Shown: one piece after another, positions 52,242 through 60,897 of the stretch
How positions within the stretch are numbered: the stretch's first letter is position 1
Layout of the letters: each line of letters begins with the position of its first letter
NCBI RefSeq assembly: GCF_004349085.1
Contig: NZ_SMFM01000001.1
Span: forward strand, 62,001-126,000
Reading direction: 5' to 3'
Source of the DNA: Flavobacterium caseinilyticum
GTDB taxonomy: Bacteria; Bacteroidota; Bacteroidia; Flavobacteriales; Flavobacteriaceae
Length of the DNA stretch: 64,000 nt
Notes under the pieces: generated by a model
Told to the model about the DNA's origin: nothing
The model's input: only the letters and a program-made list of their open reading frames with translations
The model's database searches: none
Position numbers and translations under genes: made by a program

Positions 52242-52955
52242 TTACACGTGAATAATCTCCTCGTCTACCAACAATTCTTCACGGCGCAAGCGAAGGAAAA
52301 TTTGAGCTACTGCAATCGTATCTTTCTCACAATAAGTCACAATGCGGTCAATGTCTTTATCTACATAAAAAACATGTCCTACCTGACTACCGTCAATATC
52401 GCCCTTTGGAGAAGGGATTCCAAGGACTTTGCACATTAATTTCAATGAGGTATAATGCTTGTAGTCACCAAATTTCCATAATTCCAACGTATCTAAATGT
52501 GGAATTTCCCATGGTTTTTTTCCAAATAAATTCAGCTTGTCAGGAATGGCAATTTGATTGATAATCATTCGTCGGGCAAGGAATGGAATATCGAATTCCT
52601 TAGCATTATGCCCACACAAAACATGTTGTGGTTGATTGAAATGATTGTTCAACAAATTATTAAAATCCAACAATATTTTCTTTTCTTCCCCAAAGAAAGA
52701 AGTCACCCTAAAATTCCGAATATCGCCTTTGACAGTAAAATAACCCACGGAAATACAGACAATTTTACCAAACTCGGCCCAAATTCCCGCACGATCGTAG
52801 AAATCCTCGGGTGTGTATTCGTCTTTGCGCTGGTATTGCGTTTTGTGTTCCCAAAGATCTTTCATTTCGGCATCTAATGCATTGAAATCTTCGGCTTCCG
52901 GAACGGTTTCTATATCTAGAAACAGAATGTTATTGAGGTTTATTTTTTCTATCAT
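52242..52955 (-). CDS. DEDDy 3'-5' exonuclease (PolB-like)
   Basis: This 237-residue protein has the RNase H-like exonuclease motifs: LFLDIETVPE (Exo I, D and E), CGHNAKEFDIPFL (Exo II) and YCEKDTIAVAQ (Exo III, Y-x3-D). It resembles the stand-alone PolB-type exonucleases annotated as 3'-5' exonucleases and probably trims DNA or RNA 3' ends. It is monocistronic; downstream (minus) lies the ABC ATPase gene with a 70-base gap. Confidence 0.85.
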   Translation of the reverse strand: MIEKINLNNILFLDIETVPEAEDFNALDAEMKDLWEHKTQYQRKDEYTPEDFYDRAGIWAEFGKIVCISVGYFTVKGDIRNFRVTSFFGEEKKILLDFNNLLNNHFNQPQHVLCGHNAKEFDIPFLARRMIINQIAIPDKLNLFGKKPWEIPHLDTLELWKFGDYKHYTSLKLMCKVLGIPSPKGDIDGSQVGHVFYVDKDIDRIVTYCEKDTIAVAQIFLRLRREELLVDEEIIHV

Positions 52956-53094
52956 CAGCTAGATTGGTTAGATTTTTTGACTTCTTAGATTTTTAGATTA
53001 AATACAAAAACCTAAATTACTAAACTTGATCGATTTTTTTTAATCTGAGACAATCTAAATTTCTAACAATCAAAGAAATCTAAGAAGTCTGTTT

Positions 53095-53565
53095 TTAAAA
53101 TAGACTTTGTTGCGTAGTTGGATTCTCATGTTCTAACAACCATTTTTTACGCCACAAACCTCCTGCATATCCAGTCAATGAACCATCTGTTCCGATGACC
53201 CTATGACAGGGGACGACAATCCAAAGCGGGTTTTTCCCATTGGCAGAAGCAACGGCTCGAATGGCTTTGACATCGCCTAATTTCTTGGACAATTCAAGAT
53301 AAGATATCGTTTTTCCAAAAGGAATTTCGAGAAGACCTTTCCATACTTTTTGTTGGAAATCTGTTCCCAATGGATTTAATTTAAAAGTAAAATCGGTTCT
53401 TTTTCCTTCGAAATAGTCGTTGAATTGGGAAACGGCTTCTTGTAATACAATTGGAATTGTAGCTGAAATTTCTCCTTCATCCAAAACGGAAATTACGGAA
53501 ATGCCGCTTTCATCGCCCAGTATTTTTGCAATTCCTAAAGGTGTTTTGATGTAGGCTGTTTCCAT
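53095..53565 (-). CDS. ogt: Methylated-DNA--protein-cysteine methyltransferase (Ogt)
   Basis: This 156-residue suicide repair protein takes alkyl groups from O6-alkylguanine onto its cysteine. The active site is IVVPCHRVIG, and the DNA-binding helix region is RAVASANGKNPLW. The N-terminal domain is short, as in the Ogt form. It lies eight bases downstream of the XRE regulator gene, on the same strand. Confidence 0.93.
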   Translation of the reverse strand: METAYIKTPLGIAKILGDESGISVISVLDEGEISATIPIVLQEAVSQFNDYFEGKRTDFTFKLNPLGTDFQQKVWKGLLEIPFGKTISYLELSKKLGDVKAIRAVASANGKNPLWIVVPCHRVIGTDGSLTGYAGGLWRKKWLLEHENPTTQQSLF

Positions 53566-53573
53566 ATATGTAA

Positions 53574-53774
53574 TTAATCTGTTGGTTCTAATTCGAAAAT
53601 ATCATTTACTGACTTGTCGAATAGTTTTGATATTTTCAATGCTAAAACCGTTGACGGAGCATATTTTCCAGCTTCAATCGCATTGATGGTTTGTCTGCTT
53701 ACCCCAATTTTGTCTGCCAATTCGGCTTGAGTAATATTGGCAATGGCACGTTGGATTTTTACACTATTCTTCAT
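53574..53774 (-). CDS. Short XRE-family DNA-binding protein
   Basis: This 66-residue protein has a single helix-turn-helix, ITQAELADKIGVSRQTINAIEAGKYAPS, as in the YozG/Cro-like regulators. Such proteins commonly come in a pair with a small membrane protein, as here: the start lies inside the 3' end of the neighbour (11-base overlap). It probably controls its own operon; the target is unknown. Confidence 0.9.
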   Translation of the reverse strand: MKNSVKIQRAIANITQAELADKIGVSRQTINAIEAGKYAPSTVLALKISKLFDKSVNDIFELEPTD

Positions 53775-54243
53775 GCTTGCAAATTTGACTATTTTTATAT
53801 AACATCCAATGAAATCGAACGATGAAAAAGAACAAAAGGGTAAACATATTGTATATCATTACATTAAAAAAAGCTAATCCATATATAAAAAGAATGCAAA
53901 ATAACAACACCACATAATTGATGTAGGTTGCCCAAACTAGGCTTTCTATACGAATTTTAGAAATCATTTCGTCTTCTGTTTTCTCTTTTGAAAAAGCAAA
54001 CATAAGTCCACTTAGAATTAATATGATTCCCAATAATTCTGGGAAAATATCATCTTCAAACCATCTGAAATAAAGAGGTTCCCTAAAAGGTTGATCACTA
54101 ATAAATGCAAATATTTTGACCATAAGTTGCAAATTTAAACTATCGTTAAAATTCGAAATGATAATCATGCAGATACTGGCAAGAATAAATACAATAAGAC
54201 TAGGCTTTTTGAAAGCATTCGGAAATAAATAATTCGTTTTCAT
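53764..54243 (-). CDS. Small four-helix membrane protein paired with the XRE regulator
   Basis: This 159-residue protein has four hydrophobic segments (about 14-30, 66-85, 105-128, 132-148) and charged loops (EKTEDEMISKIRIESL). It begins MKTNYLFPNAFKKP. Membrane proteins of this kind precede XRE genes in many Firmicutes and Bacteroidota, but the role is unclear. It overlaps the regulator by 11 bases. Confidence 0.75.
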   Translation of the reverse strand: MKTNYLFPNAFKKPSLIVFILASICMIIISNFNDSLNLQLMVKIFAFISDQPFREPLYFRWFEDDIFPELLGIILILSGLMFAFSKEKTEDEMISKIRIESLVWATYINYVVLLFCILFIYGLAFFNVMIYNMFTLLFFFIVRFHWMLYKNSQICKHEE

Positions 54244-54342
54244 ATATGTGAAATTTGAAATTCAAGTCAAATGTAAATTTTATTTTCCAATAAGACAAGT
54301 TTATTTTACATTTTGTCAAATAAAGCATATAAAAAATTGCAC

Positions 54343-54375
54343 AAAAAAACCATCTCGGTCGAGATGGTTTTTGTT
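54343..54375. terminator. Terminator upstream of the minus-strand membrane gene, downstream of the cytochrome c gene
   Basis: AAACCATCTCG and CGAGATGGTTT form an 11-bp stem with a minimal loop between an A-run and a T-run. It ends the minus-strand cytochrome c transcript. Confidence 0.82.
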
Positions 54376-54413
54376 TTTATGAGCTTTTCACTTTGACAAG
54401 CTAAAAATGACAA

Positions 54414-54800
54414 TTATTTCAGCGTTGAAAATACATAAGCTTCCAAAGCCTTCAATTCGTCATCAGACATCGCTTTGGTGACCGCAAAATTTGTTTTCAT
54501 CACTTCATATTGGCTAGGATCAACAATAGGCTCGCCTTCACCTTTGAGAAACACGACCATATCTGCATTTTTATCTTTGTAAATCTTAGCAATATCCTGC
54601 AGGCTTGGTCCAATAACTTTCTTTTCTACTTGATGGCAAGCAACACAATTCCCTTTTCCTTTGAAAATTTCCTCCCCTAATTCCTCTGGAGTTTGGGCAA
54701 CTTCTTCGGTAGTGGTTGGGTATAAAGGTTCTTTTTTGACTTCTTCTTTTTTACAAGAAGCAAAGGCTAAAACGGCAAATAAAAATAACGTCTTTCTCAT
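54414..54800 (-). CDS. Lipoprotein monohaem cytochrome c
   Basis: This 128-residue protein starts with a lipoprotein signal (VLAFASC, C16). The class I haem motif is C52-V-A-C55-H56 and a downstream Met in EVMKTNF may be the sixth ligand. It is attached to a membrane by its lipid and could carry electrons to a terminal oxidase. It is in the same orientation as the DinB and hemB genes upstream, with a 37-base gap. Confidence 0.88.
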   Translation of the reverse strand: MRKTLFLFAVLAFASCKKEEVKKEPLYPTTTEEVAQTPEELGEEIFKGKGNCVACHQVEKKVIGPSLQDIAKIYKDKNADMVVFLKGEGEPIVDPSQYEVMKTNFAVTKAMSDDELKALEAYVFSTLK

Positions 54801-54837
54801 ATTAATTTCTTTAATTTTAAGTGTCTAAATTGCAGGA

Positions 54838-55347
54838 TTACCATCCCACATACTTTGGTGGCTGAATTTGATTCAGATTCAAATATACTAAGATTTGTGC
54901 TCTGTGATGGGTAACGTGATCTTGCATAAGGTTAAGTATCTGTAATTTTGATTTTGGACCCGCAAAAAAAGCTACTTTTTGGGATAATTCAGCATCATTG
55001 GTTTTTTGTACAAATGCCTTTGCTTTATCAAAAGAGACTTTTATTTCTTGAATGATTTGCGCTTTAGAAAGTTCTTTTACGGCTTCTTTTTTCACATATT
55101 TTACTTCTGAAAAATGCGTTGTACTCAACCAATTCATATTCTCTTGTATGTGAAATAACTGTTCTCTAAACGACATTTCACGATCAGCAGGCTTGTAATC
55201 ATATTTATCTTCCGGCATAGCTTCTGCAACGGCTACTAAATAATCTTTGGAATTATCCCATTTCTCGATGAAAGTGGAAACTACCTTAACTTGTGCAAAA
55301 ATGCTATTAGAAAGCAATAAAACGGCTATTATTAAACATTTTTTCAT
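54838..55347 (-). CDS. Exported DinB-family protein
   Basis: This 169-residue protein has a signal peptide (about 1-18, ending IFA, then Q) and a DinB four-helix bundle with QDHVTHHRAQILVYL, the metal-ligand His motif, and REQLFHIQENMNWL. DinB proteins bind divalent metals; many act as thiol S-transferases (bacillithiol or mycothiol), which fits the bacilliredoxin found elsewhere in the window, but an exported form makes that uncertain. Its start is two bases from the end of hemB. Confidence 0.82.
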   Translation of the reverse strand: MKKCLIIAVLLLSNSIFAQVKVVSTFIEKWDNSKDYLVAVAEAMPEDKYDYKPADREMSFREQLFHIQENMNWLSTTHFSEVKYVKKEAVKELSKAQIIQEIKVSFDKAKAFVQKTNDAELSQKVAFFAGPKSKLQILNLMQDHVTHHRAQILVYLNLNQIQPPKYVGW

Positions 55348-55349
55348 TT

Positions 55350-56342
55350 CTATTTATTTAAAAGTATCGCGGCTTCTTTGGCAAAATAAGTTGAAATTAA
55401 GCTTGCTCCTGCTCTTTTGATGCACATTAATTGTTCCATCATAATTTTATCGTGATCTAACCAACCTCTTTCGGCGGCAGCTTTAATCATTGCATATTCT
55501 CCCGAAACATGATAAACGGTCACCGGAACATTTACCGCGTTTTTAACTTCACGAACGATGTCTAAATAGGCAATTCCTGGTTTTACCATAACCATATCAG
55601 CGCCTTCTTCCACGTCCCACAACGCTTCTTTGATGGCTTCGATACGATTGGCATAATCCATTTGGTATGTTTTTTTGTCTTTTGGAATTTCAGTAGCGTC
55701 AACAGGCGCACTGTCTAACGCATCACGAAATGGCCCGTAAAATGCAGAAGCATACTTTGCAGAATAACTCATGATACCCACGTTATGAAAACCGGCAGCA
55801 TCAAGACCTTCACGCAAACGCAATACGCGTCCGTCCATCATGTCCGAAGGCGCTACGAAATCGGCACCCGCTCGCGCATGAGAAATGGCCATTTTCACCA
55901 AAGCGTCGTTCGTTGCATCATTAGCAACATCACCGTTTGTAATGATTCCGTCATGGCCATAAATAGAATATGGGTCTAAAGCCACATCGGGCATTACGAT
56001 CATCTCCGGACAAGCGGCTTTGATGGCACGAATGGCGTTCTGCATTAATCCGTTTGGATTCCAGGCTTCATTTCCTGCGTTGTCTTTTAAATTCTCACTG
56101 ACTTTTACATAAATATTCACGGCACGAATTCCCAATGCAAATATTTCTTTGACTTCTTCTACGGTTAAATCTATCGAACGACGAAATATGCCTGGCATGG
56201 AAGGAATTTCTACTTTGTAATTTTCACCTTCAGCAATAAACATCGGAAACATAAAATCCGATGGACTCAAACTGGTTTCACGAACTAAAGAACGAATGGA
56301 TTCATTAACGCGTAATCTTCTGCCTCTGTGTAATGGGAACAT
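55350..56342 (-). CDS. hemB: Delta-aminolevulinic acid dehydratase (porphobilinogen synthase)
   Basis: This 330-residue enzyme joins two 5-aminolevulinate molecules to porphobilinogen. Visible are the active-site lysines in MMDGRVLRLREGL / GPFRDAL region and MVKPGIAYLDIV (Schiff-base Lys), together with YSAKYASAFYGPFRDAL. The N-terminal arm RRLRVNESIRSLVRET is typical. It sits two bases upstream of the DinB gene and 80 bases downstream of hemF, so it is part of the haem cluster. Confidence 0.95.
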   Translation of the reverse strand: MFPLHRGRRLRVNESIRSLVRETSLSPSDFMFPMFIAEGENYKVEIPSMPGIFRRSIDLTVEEVKEIFALGIRAVNIYVKVSENLKDNAGNEAWNPNGLMQNAIRAIKAACPEMIVMPDVALDPYSIYGHDGIITNGDVANDATNDALVKMAISHARAGADFVAPSDMMDGRVLRLREGLDAAGFHNVGIMSYSAKYASAFYGPFRDALDSAPVDATEIPKDKKTYQMDYANRIEAIKEALWDVEEGADMVMVKPGIAYLDIVREVKNAVNVPVTVYHVSGEYAMIKAAAERGWLDHDKIMMEQLMCIKRAGASLISTYFAKEAAILLNK

Positions 56343-56422
56343 ATATTTTCGTTTAAAGTTTCAGGTTTAAAAGTTTAAAGTTAAACCCATTTAAAATTTA
56401 AAATTCAGAATTTAAAATAAAC

Positions 56423-57325
56423 CTAAAGCCAATTTCTTGGATTCTCTAATACGTTTACTAATTTTTCTTCTTCGCTTCCGGCTTCTGCATGATGGTCATA
56501 TACCCATTGCACATGCGGCGGTAAACTCATTAGGATACTTTCGATTCTTCCGTTGGTTTTTAGTCCAAATAAAGTGCCTTTGTCGTGAACTAAATTAAAC
56601 TCCACATAGCGACCACGACGGATTTCCTGCCATGTTCTTTGTTCTGGGGTATACGGTAAATCTTTTCTTTTTTCAACAATTGGAACGTATGCATCAAGGA
56701 AACTATTCCCAACTTCGGTTACAAAGCTGTACCAATCTTGCATGCTCATGTCAACGCTTGCTTTGCAATAATCGAAAAACAATCCGCCAATTCCACGAGC
56801 TTCATTTCGGTGAGCGTTCCAAAAATAGGCATCGCATTGTTTCTTGTATTTTGGATAAAACTCCGGATTGTGTTTATCGCAAGCGGTTTTACAGGTTCGG
56901 TGAAAATGAATTGCATCTTCTTCAAACAGATAATATGGCGTTAAATCTTGCCCACCGCCAAACCATTGCTGGATTACATTTCCGTTGTCATCGTACATTT
57001 CGAAATAACGCCAGTTCGCATGAACAGTTGGCACCATTGGGTTTTTCGGATGCAATACCAAACTCAATCCGCAGGCAAAAAAATCAGCTTCACCCACGTT
57101 GAACATTTTCTGCATGGCTTCCGGCAATTTCCCGTGGACTGCCGATATGTTGACACCGCCTTTTTCGAAAACTTGTCCGTTCTCAATTACGCGGGTTCTT
57201 CCGCCTCCACCTTCCGGACGTTCCCAAAGGTCTTCACGGAATTTGGCCTGACCTTCAACTGCTTCCAATCCTTTACAGATTTGGTCTTGAAGGTTTTGTA
57301 TGTATTGATAGAATTGTTCTTTCAT
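56423..57325 (-). CDS. hemF: Oxygen-dependent coproporphyrinogen III oxidase
   Basis: This 300-residue enzyme (start ATG 57325; seven further codons upstream are open but not needed) oxidatively decarboxylates coproporphyrinogen III to protoporphyrinogen IX with oxygen. The signature is FGGGQDLTPYYLFEEDAIHFH and RGIGGLFFDY, then GRYVEFNLVHDKGTLFGL. The use of HemF means an aerobic lifestyle. It lies upstream of hemB and is separated from hemE by the transposase gene and palindromes. Confidence 0.95.
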   Translation of the reverse strand: MKEQFYQYIQNLQDQICKGLEAVEGQAKFREDLWERPEGGGGRTRVIENGQVFEKGGVNISAVHGKLPEAMQKMFNVGEADFFACGLSLVLHPKNPMVPTVHANWRYFEMYDDNGNVIQQWFGGGQDLTPYYLFEEDAIHFHRTCKTACDKHNPEFYPKYKKQCDAYFWNAHRNEARGIGGLFFDYCKASVDMSMQDWYSFVTEVGNSFLDAYVPIVEKRKDLPYTPEQRTWQEIRRGRYVEFNLVHDKGTLFGLKTNGRIESILMSLPPHVQWVYDHHAEAGSEEEKLVNVLENPRNWL

Positions 57326-57385
57326 TATGAATTTGCTTTGCAGCAACTAACTTATTAAATATTTCAAACGAAAACGTCTTGCTTT

Positions 57386-57412
57386 CCTGCAAGGTTTCCA
57401 AAACCTTGTAGG
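57386..57412. repeat. REP-like hairpin CCTGCAAGGTTT / AAACCTTGTAGG
   Basis: A 12-bp imperfect palindrome with almost no loop. It is the first of five similar hairpins clustered around the transposase gene. Confidence 0.75.
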
Positions 57413-57447
57413 TATAACTAGTGATGATATTTCTAATCTAACTTAGC

Positions 57448-57470
57448 TGTAAGGTTAAAAAAACCTTACA
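57448..57470. repeat. REP-like hairpin TGTAAGGTT / AACCTTACA
   Basis: A variant hairpin of the same family, 15 bases before the transposase gene's 3' end. Confidence 0.7.
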
Positions 57471-57484
57471 AGATTGCAAAAATA

Positions 57485-58036
57485 TTACTCAAATGTGTGT
57501 TTTTCAGTTAAAAAATCATTTTTTTGATTGTGACAAAAAACGAAATTTTCTATACCTCCAAACAGCTTCAACACTTCTTCTTTCTCTATTTTTGTTTCTT
57601 TATTTGAAATAAAAGCTTGATAGGAAGAATACTTATAATCATGAAATTTTAAATCTAAATGATGCTTCGGATTCAAATGCACATATAGTATCAATTGTTT
57701 CAAGTAATCATCCCCTTTCAATCTTATTCTTTTGAAATGTTTTTCAAAAAGACTTCCTGTTCTCTCTGTTTGCTTATTAAAAGCTTTAGCATAAGAGTTA
57801 AAAAAATTAGAAAATGCCTGCTTCACTATTTTCTCATCTTCATTTAATCGGATAATCAAATGAAAATGATTATCCATTAAACAATATCCAAATATGGAGA
57901 TTTTACCCAATAAATATTTTGAAAGTTGTTTTAAAAAGAAAATTTTGTTTTCATCATTTTCGAAAATAGGAGCCCCATTAATTCCTTTATTGTAAATATG
58001 ATAATAGCAATCTTTTTCTAAAACTTCTAATTTCAT
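57485..58036 (-). CDS. REP-associated tyrosine transposase (RAYT, IS200-like)
   Basis: This HUH-type single-strand transposase is about 183 residues from ATG 58036 (or 186 from 58045). It begins LEVLEKDCYYHIYNKGING, has the catalytic HxH in MDNHFHLIIR (H57 and H59 by the 58036 start) and the catalytic Tyr in LYVHLNP (about residue 118), plus GSLFEKHFKRI. RAYTs are single-copy relatives of IS200 transposases that move REP hairpins. Reading frames extend upstream only through a palindrome, so the longer start at 58093 is rejected. It is inserted between hemE and hemF, in the same direction. Confidence 0.9.
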   Translation of the reverse strand: MKLEVLEKDCYYHIYNKGINGAPIFENDENKIFFLKQLSKYLLGKISIFGYCLMDNHFHLIIRLNEDEKIVKQAFSNFFNSYAKAFNKQTERTGSLFEKHFKRIRLKGDDYLKQLILYVHLNPKHHLDLKFHDYKYSSYQAFISNKETKIEKEEVLKLFGGIENFVFCHNQKNDFLTEKHTFE

Positions 58037-58056
58037 ATTATACATTTTAAGTTGAT

Positions 58057-58083
58057 CCTGCAAGGTTTTTTTAACCTTGTAGG
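58057..58083. repeat. REP-like hairpin upstream of the transposase gene
   Basis: CCTGCAAGGTT and AACCTTGTAGG arms with a T-run loop. It is 20 bases upstream of the chosen transposase start. Confidence 0.75.
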
Positions 58084-58155
58084 TATAAACCATGTCAGCA
58101 AAATTTTAAAAAATACTAACAAGGTTCAAAAGAAACCTTGCAGGAAATATAGTAA
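58082..58155 (+). repeat. Direct repeat copy 1 (74 bp) with REP hairpin
   Basis: It starts GGTATAAACCATGTCA and ends AATATAGTAAA, about 93% identical to 58168-58242. Inside lies a CTAACAAGG / CCTTGCAGG hairpin (58116-58144). Confidence 0.7.
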
Positions 58156-58167
58156 AATAAATATTTA

Positions 58168-58242
58168 GGTATAAACCATGTCAACAAAATTTTAAAAAAC
58201 ACCTACAAGGTTCAAAAGAAACCTTGCAGGAGATATCGTAAA
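58168..58242 (+). repeat. Direct repeat copy 2 (75 bp) with REP hairpin
   Basis: A second copy of 58082-58155. Its hairpin (58201-58230, ACCTACAAGG / CCTTGCAGG arms) lies directly at the 3' end of hemE. Confidence 0.7.
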
Positions 58243-58248
58243 TAAATA

Positions 58249-59274
58249 CTACTGATTATACTCCTTCACTGCATCAATAAACGCTTTTGCGTGATCCACA
58301 GGAATATTTGGTAAAATTCCGTGACCTAAATTCACGATATATTTGTCTTTTCCAAATTCGTCAATCATTTCATGAACCATTTTCTTGATAACCGGAATTG
58401 GAGATAACAATCTTGACGGATCAAAATTTCCTTGTAACGTGATATTTCCACCAGACAAGTATCTTGCATTTCTTGGAGAACAAGTCCAATCCACTCCAAG
58501 TGCAGAAGCTCTACTTTTCCCCATTTCTCCCAACGCAAACCAACAACCTTTTCCGAAAACAATTACCGGTGCATCATCAGCCAATGCTTCAATAATTTGG
58601 TTGATGTATTTCCAAGAGAATTCCTGATAATCAACGGGTGAAAGCATTCCGCCCCAAGAGTCAAAAATTTGAACGGCATTTACTCCGGCTTTTACTTTTT
58701 CTTTTAGGTATAAAATAGTGGTATCAGTAATTTTTTGCAATAAAACATGCGCTGCTTCTGGATGTTGGAAACAAAATCCCTTGGCCATATCAAAACTTTT
58801 AGAACCTTTTCCTTCCACTGCATAACACATAATTGTCCAAGGAGAACCTGCAAAACCAATTAACGGCACCTCATCATTCAACATTTCCTTAGTCAATTTG
58901 ATAGCTTCAAAAACATACCCCAAAGTTTCGTGAACGTCTGGAACAATTACCTTTTCCACATCTTGAATCGTACGAATTGGATTTGGTAAATACGGACCAA
59001 AATTAGGTTTCATCTCTACCTCAATTCCCATTGCTTGTGGAATTACCAAGATATCCGAAAACAAAATTGCAGCATCTGGAGCAATTCTTCTTATCGGCTG
59101 AACTGTAATTTCTGCAGCTAATTCCGGAGTTTGACAACGGGTGAAAAAATCATATTTATCACGCAAAGCGATGAATTCCGGTAAATATCTTCCAGCTTGA
59201 CGCATCATCCAAACTGGCGGACGTTGTACTGTTTCTCCTTTTAGCGCTCTTAAAAATAGGTCGTTCTTAATCAT
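58249..59274 (-). CDS. hemE: Uroporphyrinogen decarboxylase
   Basis: This 341-residue enzyme removes four carboxyl groups from uroporphyrinogen III to give coproporphyrinogen III. The start is ATG 59274; the frame is open 21 codons upstream but [34 protein letters not shown] is the family N-terminus. [28 protein letters not shown] and FDSWGG are further signatures. It follows hemD by 22 bases. Downstream the palindromic repeats and the transposase gene interrupt the run to hemF. Confidence 0.95.
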   Translation of the reverse strand: MIKNDLFLRALKGETVQRPPVWMMRQAGRYLPEFIALRDKYDFFTRCQTPELAAEITVQPIRRIAPDAAILFSDILVIPQAMGIEVEMKPNFGPYLPNPIRTIQDVEKVIVPDVHETLGYVFEAIKLTKEMLNDEVPLIGFAGSPWTIMCYAVEGKGSKSFDMAKGFCFQHPEAAHVLLQKITDTTILYLKEKVKAGVNAVQIFDSWGGMLSPVDYQEFSWKYINQIIEALADDAPVIVFGKGCWFALGEMGKSRASALGVDWTCSPRNARYLSGGNITLQGNFDPSRLLSPIPVIKKMVHEMIDEFGKDKYIVNLGHGILPNIPVDHAKAFIDAVKEYNQ

Positions 59275-59296
59275 GGATTTAAATTTTAGCAGATTG

Positions 59297-59980
59297 CTAG
59301 ATGCTTTCCGTTTTATAATATTCAATAACTTCCTCAATCACCTCTTCGATAGTTGGTGTTTCAGCAATTACTATGTTTTTAATTTTCTTTGTTTCTAATG
59401 CTGATGCTGTAGTGGTGCCTATGCAAAAACAAACTTCATTCTTGATTTTATTGTTTGTCAAATAACTTTCAACGGCAGATGGGCTAAAAAATAGAATTCC
59501 GTCAAAATTTTCCTGGTCTGATATTTTAAAAGGCGCAAGTGTTGTTTGATACACTTCGATTTCATTAAAAGTTATTCCTGCACTTTTTAATGCTTCTGGC
59601 AATGTTTCTTTACGCAAATTTCCGCTCAAAAAAGTATAGCTTTCCTTATTGTAAATTAAAGTGATTATTTCAGCTAATTCAGAGGCGTAATCTAAATAAA
59701 CATCAACAGTAAATCCATGCGATTCCAGTAAATCCTTGGTTTTAACACCTACACAAAAAACAGGTTTAATCTTTAAAACTTCCCAACCGTTTTGTTCTAT
59801 CAAACTTAAAACAGCATTTTGGCTGCTAAAAATCAAGTTGCTATTGATTGTCTTCAGATCAAAAAGGTTGTTTTTTATTTCGATGAAATCTTGTTCTAAA
59901 AGATCAAAATTAGCATCAATAAATACTTGCCTTTGTTCTGCCGACAATGTTTTTGTGGATAAAATGCTTGTTTGGCTCAT
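59297..59980 (-). CDS. hemD: Uroporphyrinogen-III synthase
   Basis: This 227-residue protein turns hydroxymethylbilane into uroporphyrinogen III by inverting ring D. The family is highly divergent; recognition rests on the two-domain pattern ([53 protein letters not shown]) and on gene order between hemC and hemE. Its start overlaps the hemC stop by one base (TAATG). Confidence 0.9.
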   Translation of the reverse strand: MSQTSILSTKTLSAEQRQVFIDANFDLLEQDFIEIKNNLFDLKTINSNLIFSSQNAVLSLIEQNGWEVLKIKPVFCVGVKTKDLLESHGFTVDVYLDYASELAEIITLIYNKESYTFLSGNLRKETLPEALKSAGITFNEIEVYQTTLAPFKISDQENFDGILFFSPSAVESYLTNNKIKNEVCFCIGTTTASALETKKIKNIVIAETPTIEEVIEEVIEYYKTESI

Positions 59981-60897
59981 TATTTTTTAAAATTAATTTT
60001 AATTTCTGTCATCAATTCTGCTCCGCCATTTTCTAAAATTTCTTTGGCACAATAAAACCCTAATTTCTTCCATTCTTGCATCGGAACGGTTTTCTCAATT
60101 TCGATTTTTTGCTTTCCATCGATAGAAAACAAAACGCCTTTAAACAAAATATCATCTTCTACAAAAACTGCTAAAGCGCCAATTGGTGCTGTACAACCGC
60201 CTTCGAGTGTTTTTAAAAACTGTCTTTCAATATGTGTACATACTTCGGTATCAATATCGTTGAGTTCGTTTAGCGCTTGTCTGCAAAATTCATCTTTTGC
60301 CATTGCAACAACAACCATAGCACCTTGAGCCGGCGCTGGAATCATCCAATCCAAATCGATATAATTAGAAGGTTTCAAGTTGATTCTCTCCAATCCTGCT
60401 GCCGCAAAAACAGCTCCGTTCCAATCGCTATCCTGCAATTTCTGCATTCTCGTATTGACGTTTCCACGCAAATCCACTACTTTGTGATTGGGATATTTGT
60501 TCAACCATTGTGCTTGGCGACGTAAACTTCCTGTGGCAATTGTACCGTCGCCATTAAGAAAATCAAGGTTTCCTTTGTGTACCAAAATGTCCAACGTATT
60601 CGCTCTTTCCAGAACAGCTGCCTGAACAATTCCTATTGGCAAAGCTGTAGGAACATCTTTCATGGAATGCACCGCGATATCAACATCACCATTTATCATG
60701 GCGATATCAAGTGTTTTAGTAAAAATTCCTGTGATTCCTAATTCGTAAAGTGGTTTGTCAAGGATGATATCTCCTTGTGATTTTACCGCTAAAATTTCGG
60801 TTTTATAGCCTAAATCATTTAGCTTTTTTTCGACGGTATGGGCTTGCCAAAGCGCGAGTTCGCTATCGCGAGTTCCTATGCGTATAATTTTATTCAT
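59980..60897 (-). CDS. hemC: Hydroxymethylbilane synthase (porphobilinogen deaminase)
   Basis: This 305-residue enzyme polymerises four porphobilinogen units on a dipyrromethane cofactor attached to the Cys in LEGGCTAPIGALAV. It begins IIRIGTRDSELALWQA, and VHSMKDVPTALP and GSLRRQAQWLNKYPN follow, all family signatures. Its start overlaps the hemA stop by one base (TAATG). Confidence 0.96.
   Translation of the reverse strand: MNKIIRIGTRDSELALWQAHTVEKKLNDLGYKTEILAVKSQGDIILDKPLYELGITGIFTKTLDIAMINGDVDIAVHSMKDVPTALPIGIVQAAVLERANTLDILVHKGNLDFLNGDGTIATGSLRRQAQWLNKYPNHKVVDLRGNVNTRMQKLQDSDWNGAVFAAAGLERINLKPSNYIDLDWMIPAPAQGAMVVVAMAKDEFCRQALNELNDIDTEVCTHIERQFLKTLEGGCTAPIGALAVFVEDDILFKGVLFSIDGKQKIEIEKTVPMQEWKKLGFYCAKEILENGGAELMTEIKINFKK

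Noticed and set aside
58037..58093. Longer N-terminus of the transposase
   Set aside because: The added codons are the translation of a REP-like hairpin and are not conserved in the IS200/RAYT family.
57386..58242. CRISPR array made of the CCTGCAAGG hairpins
   Set aside because: The units are irregular in spacing and sequence, and the spacers are not unique; there are no cas genes.
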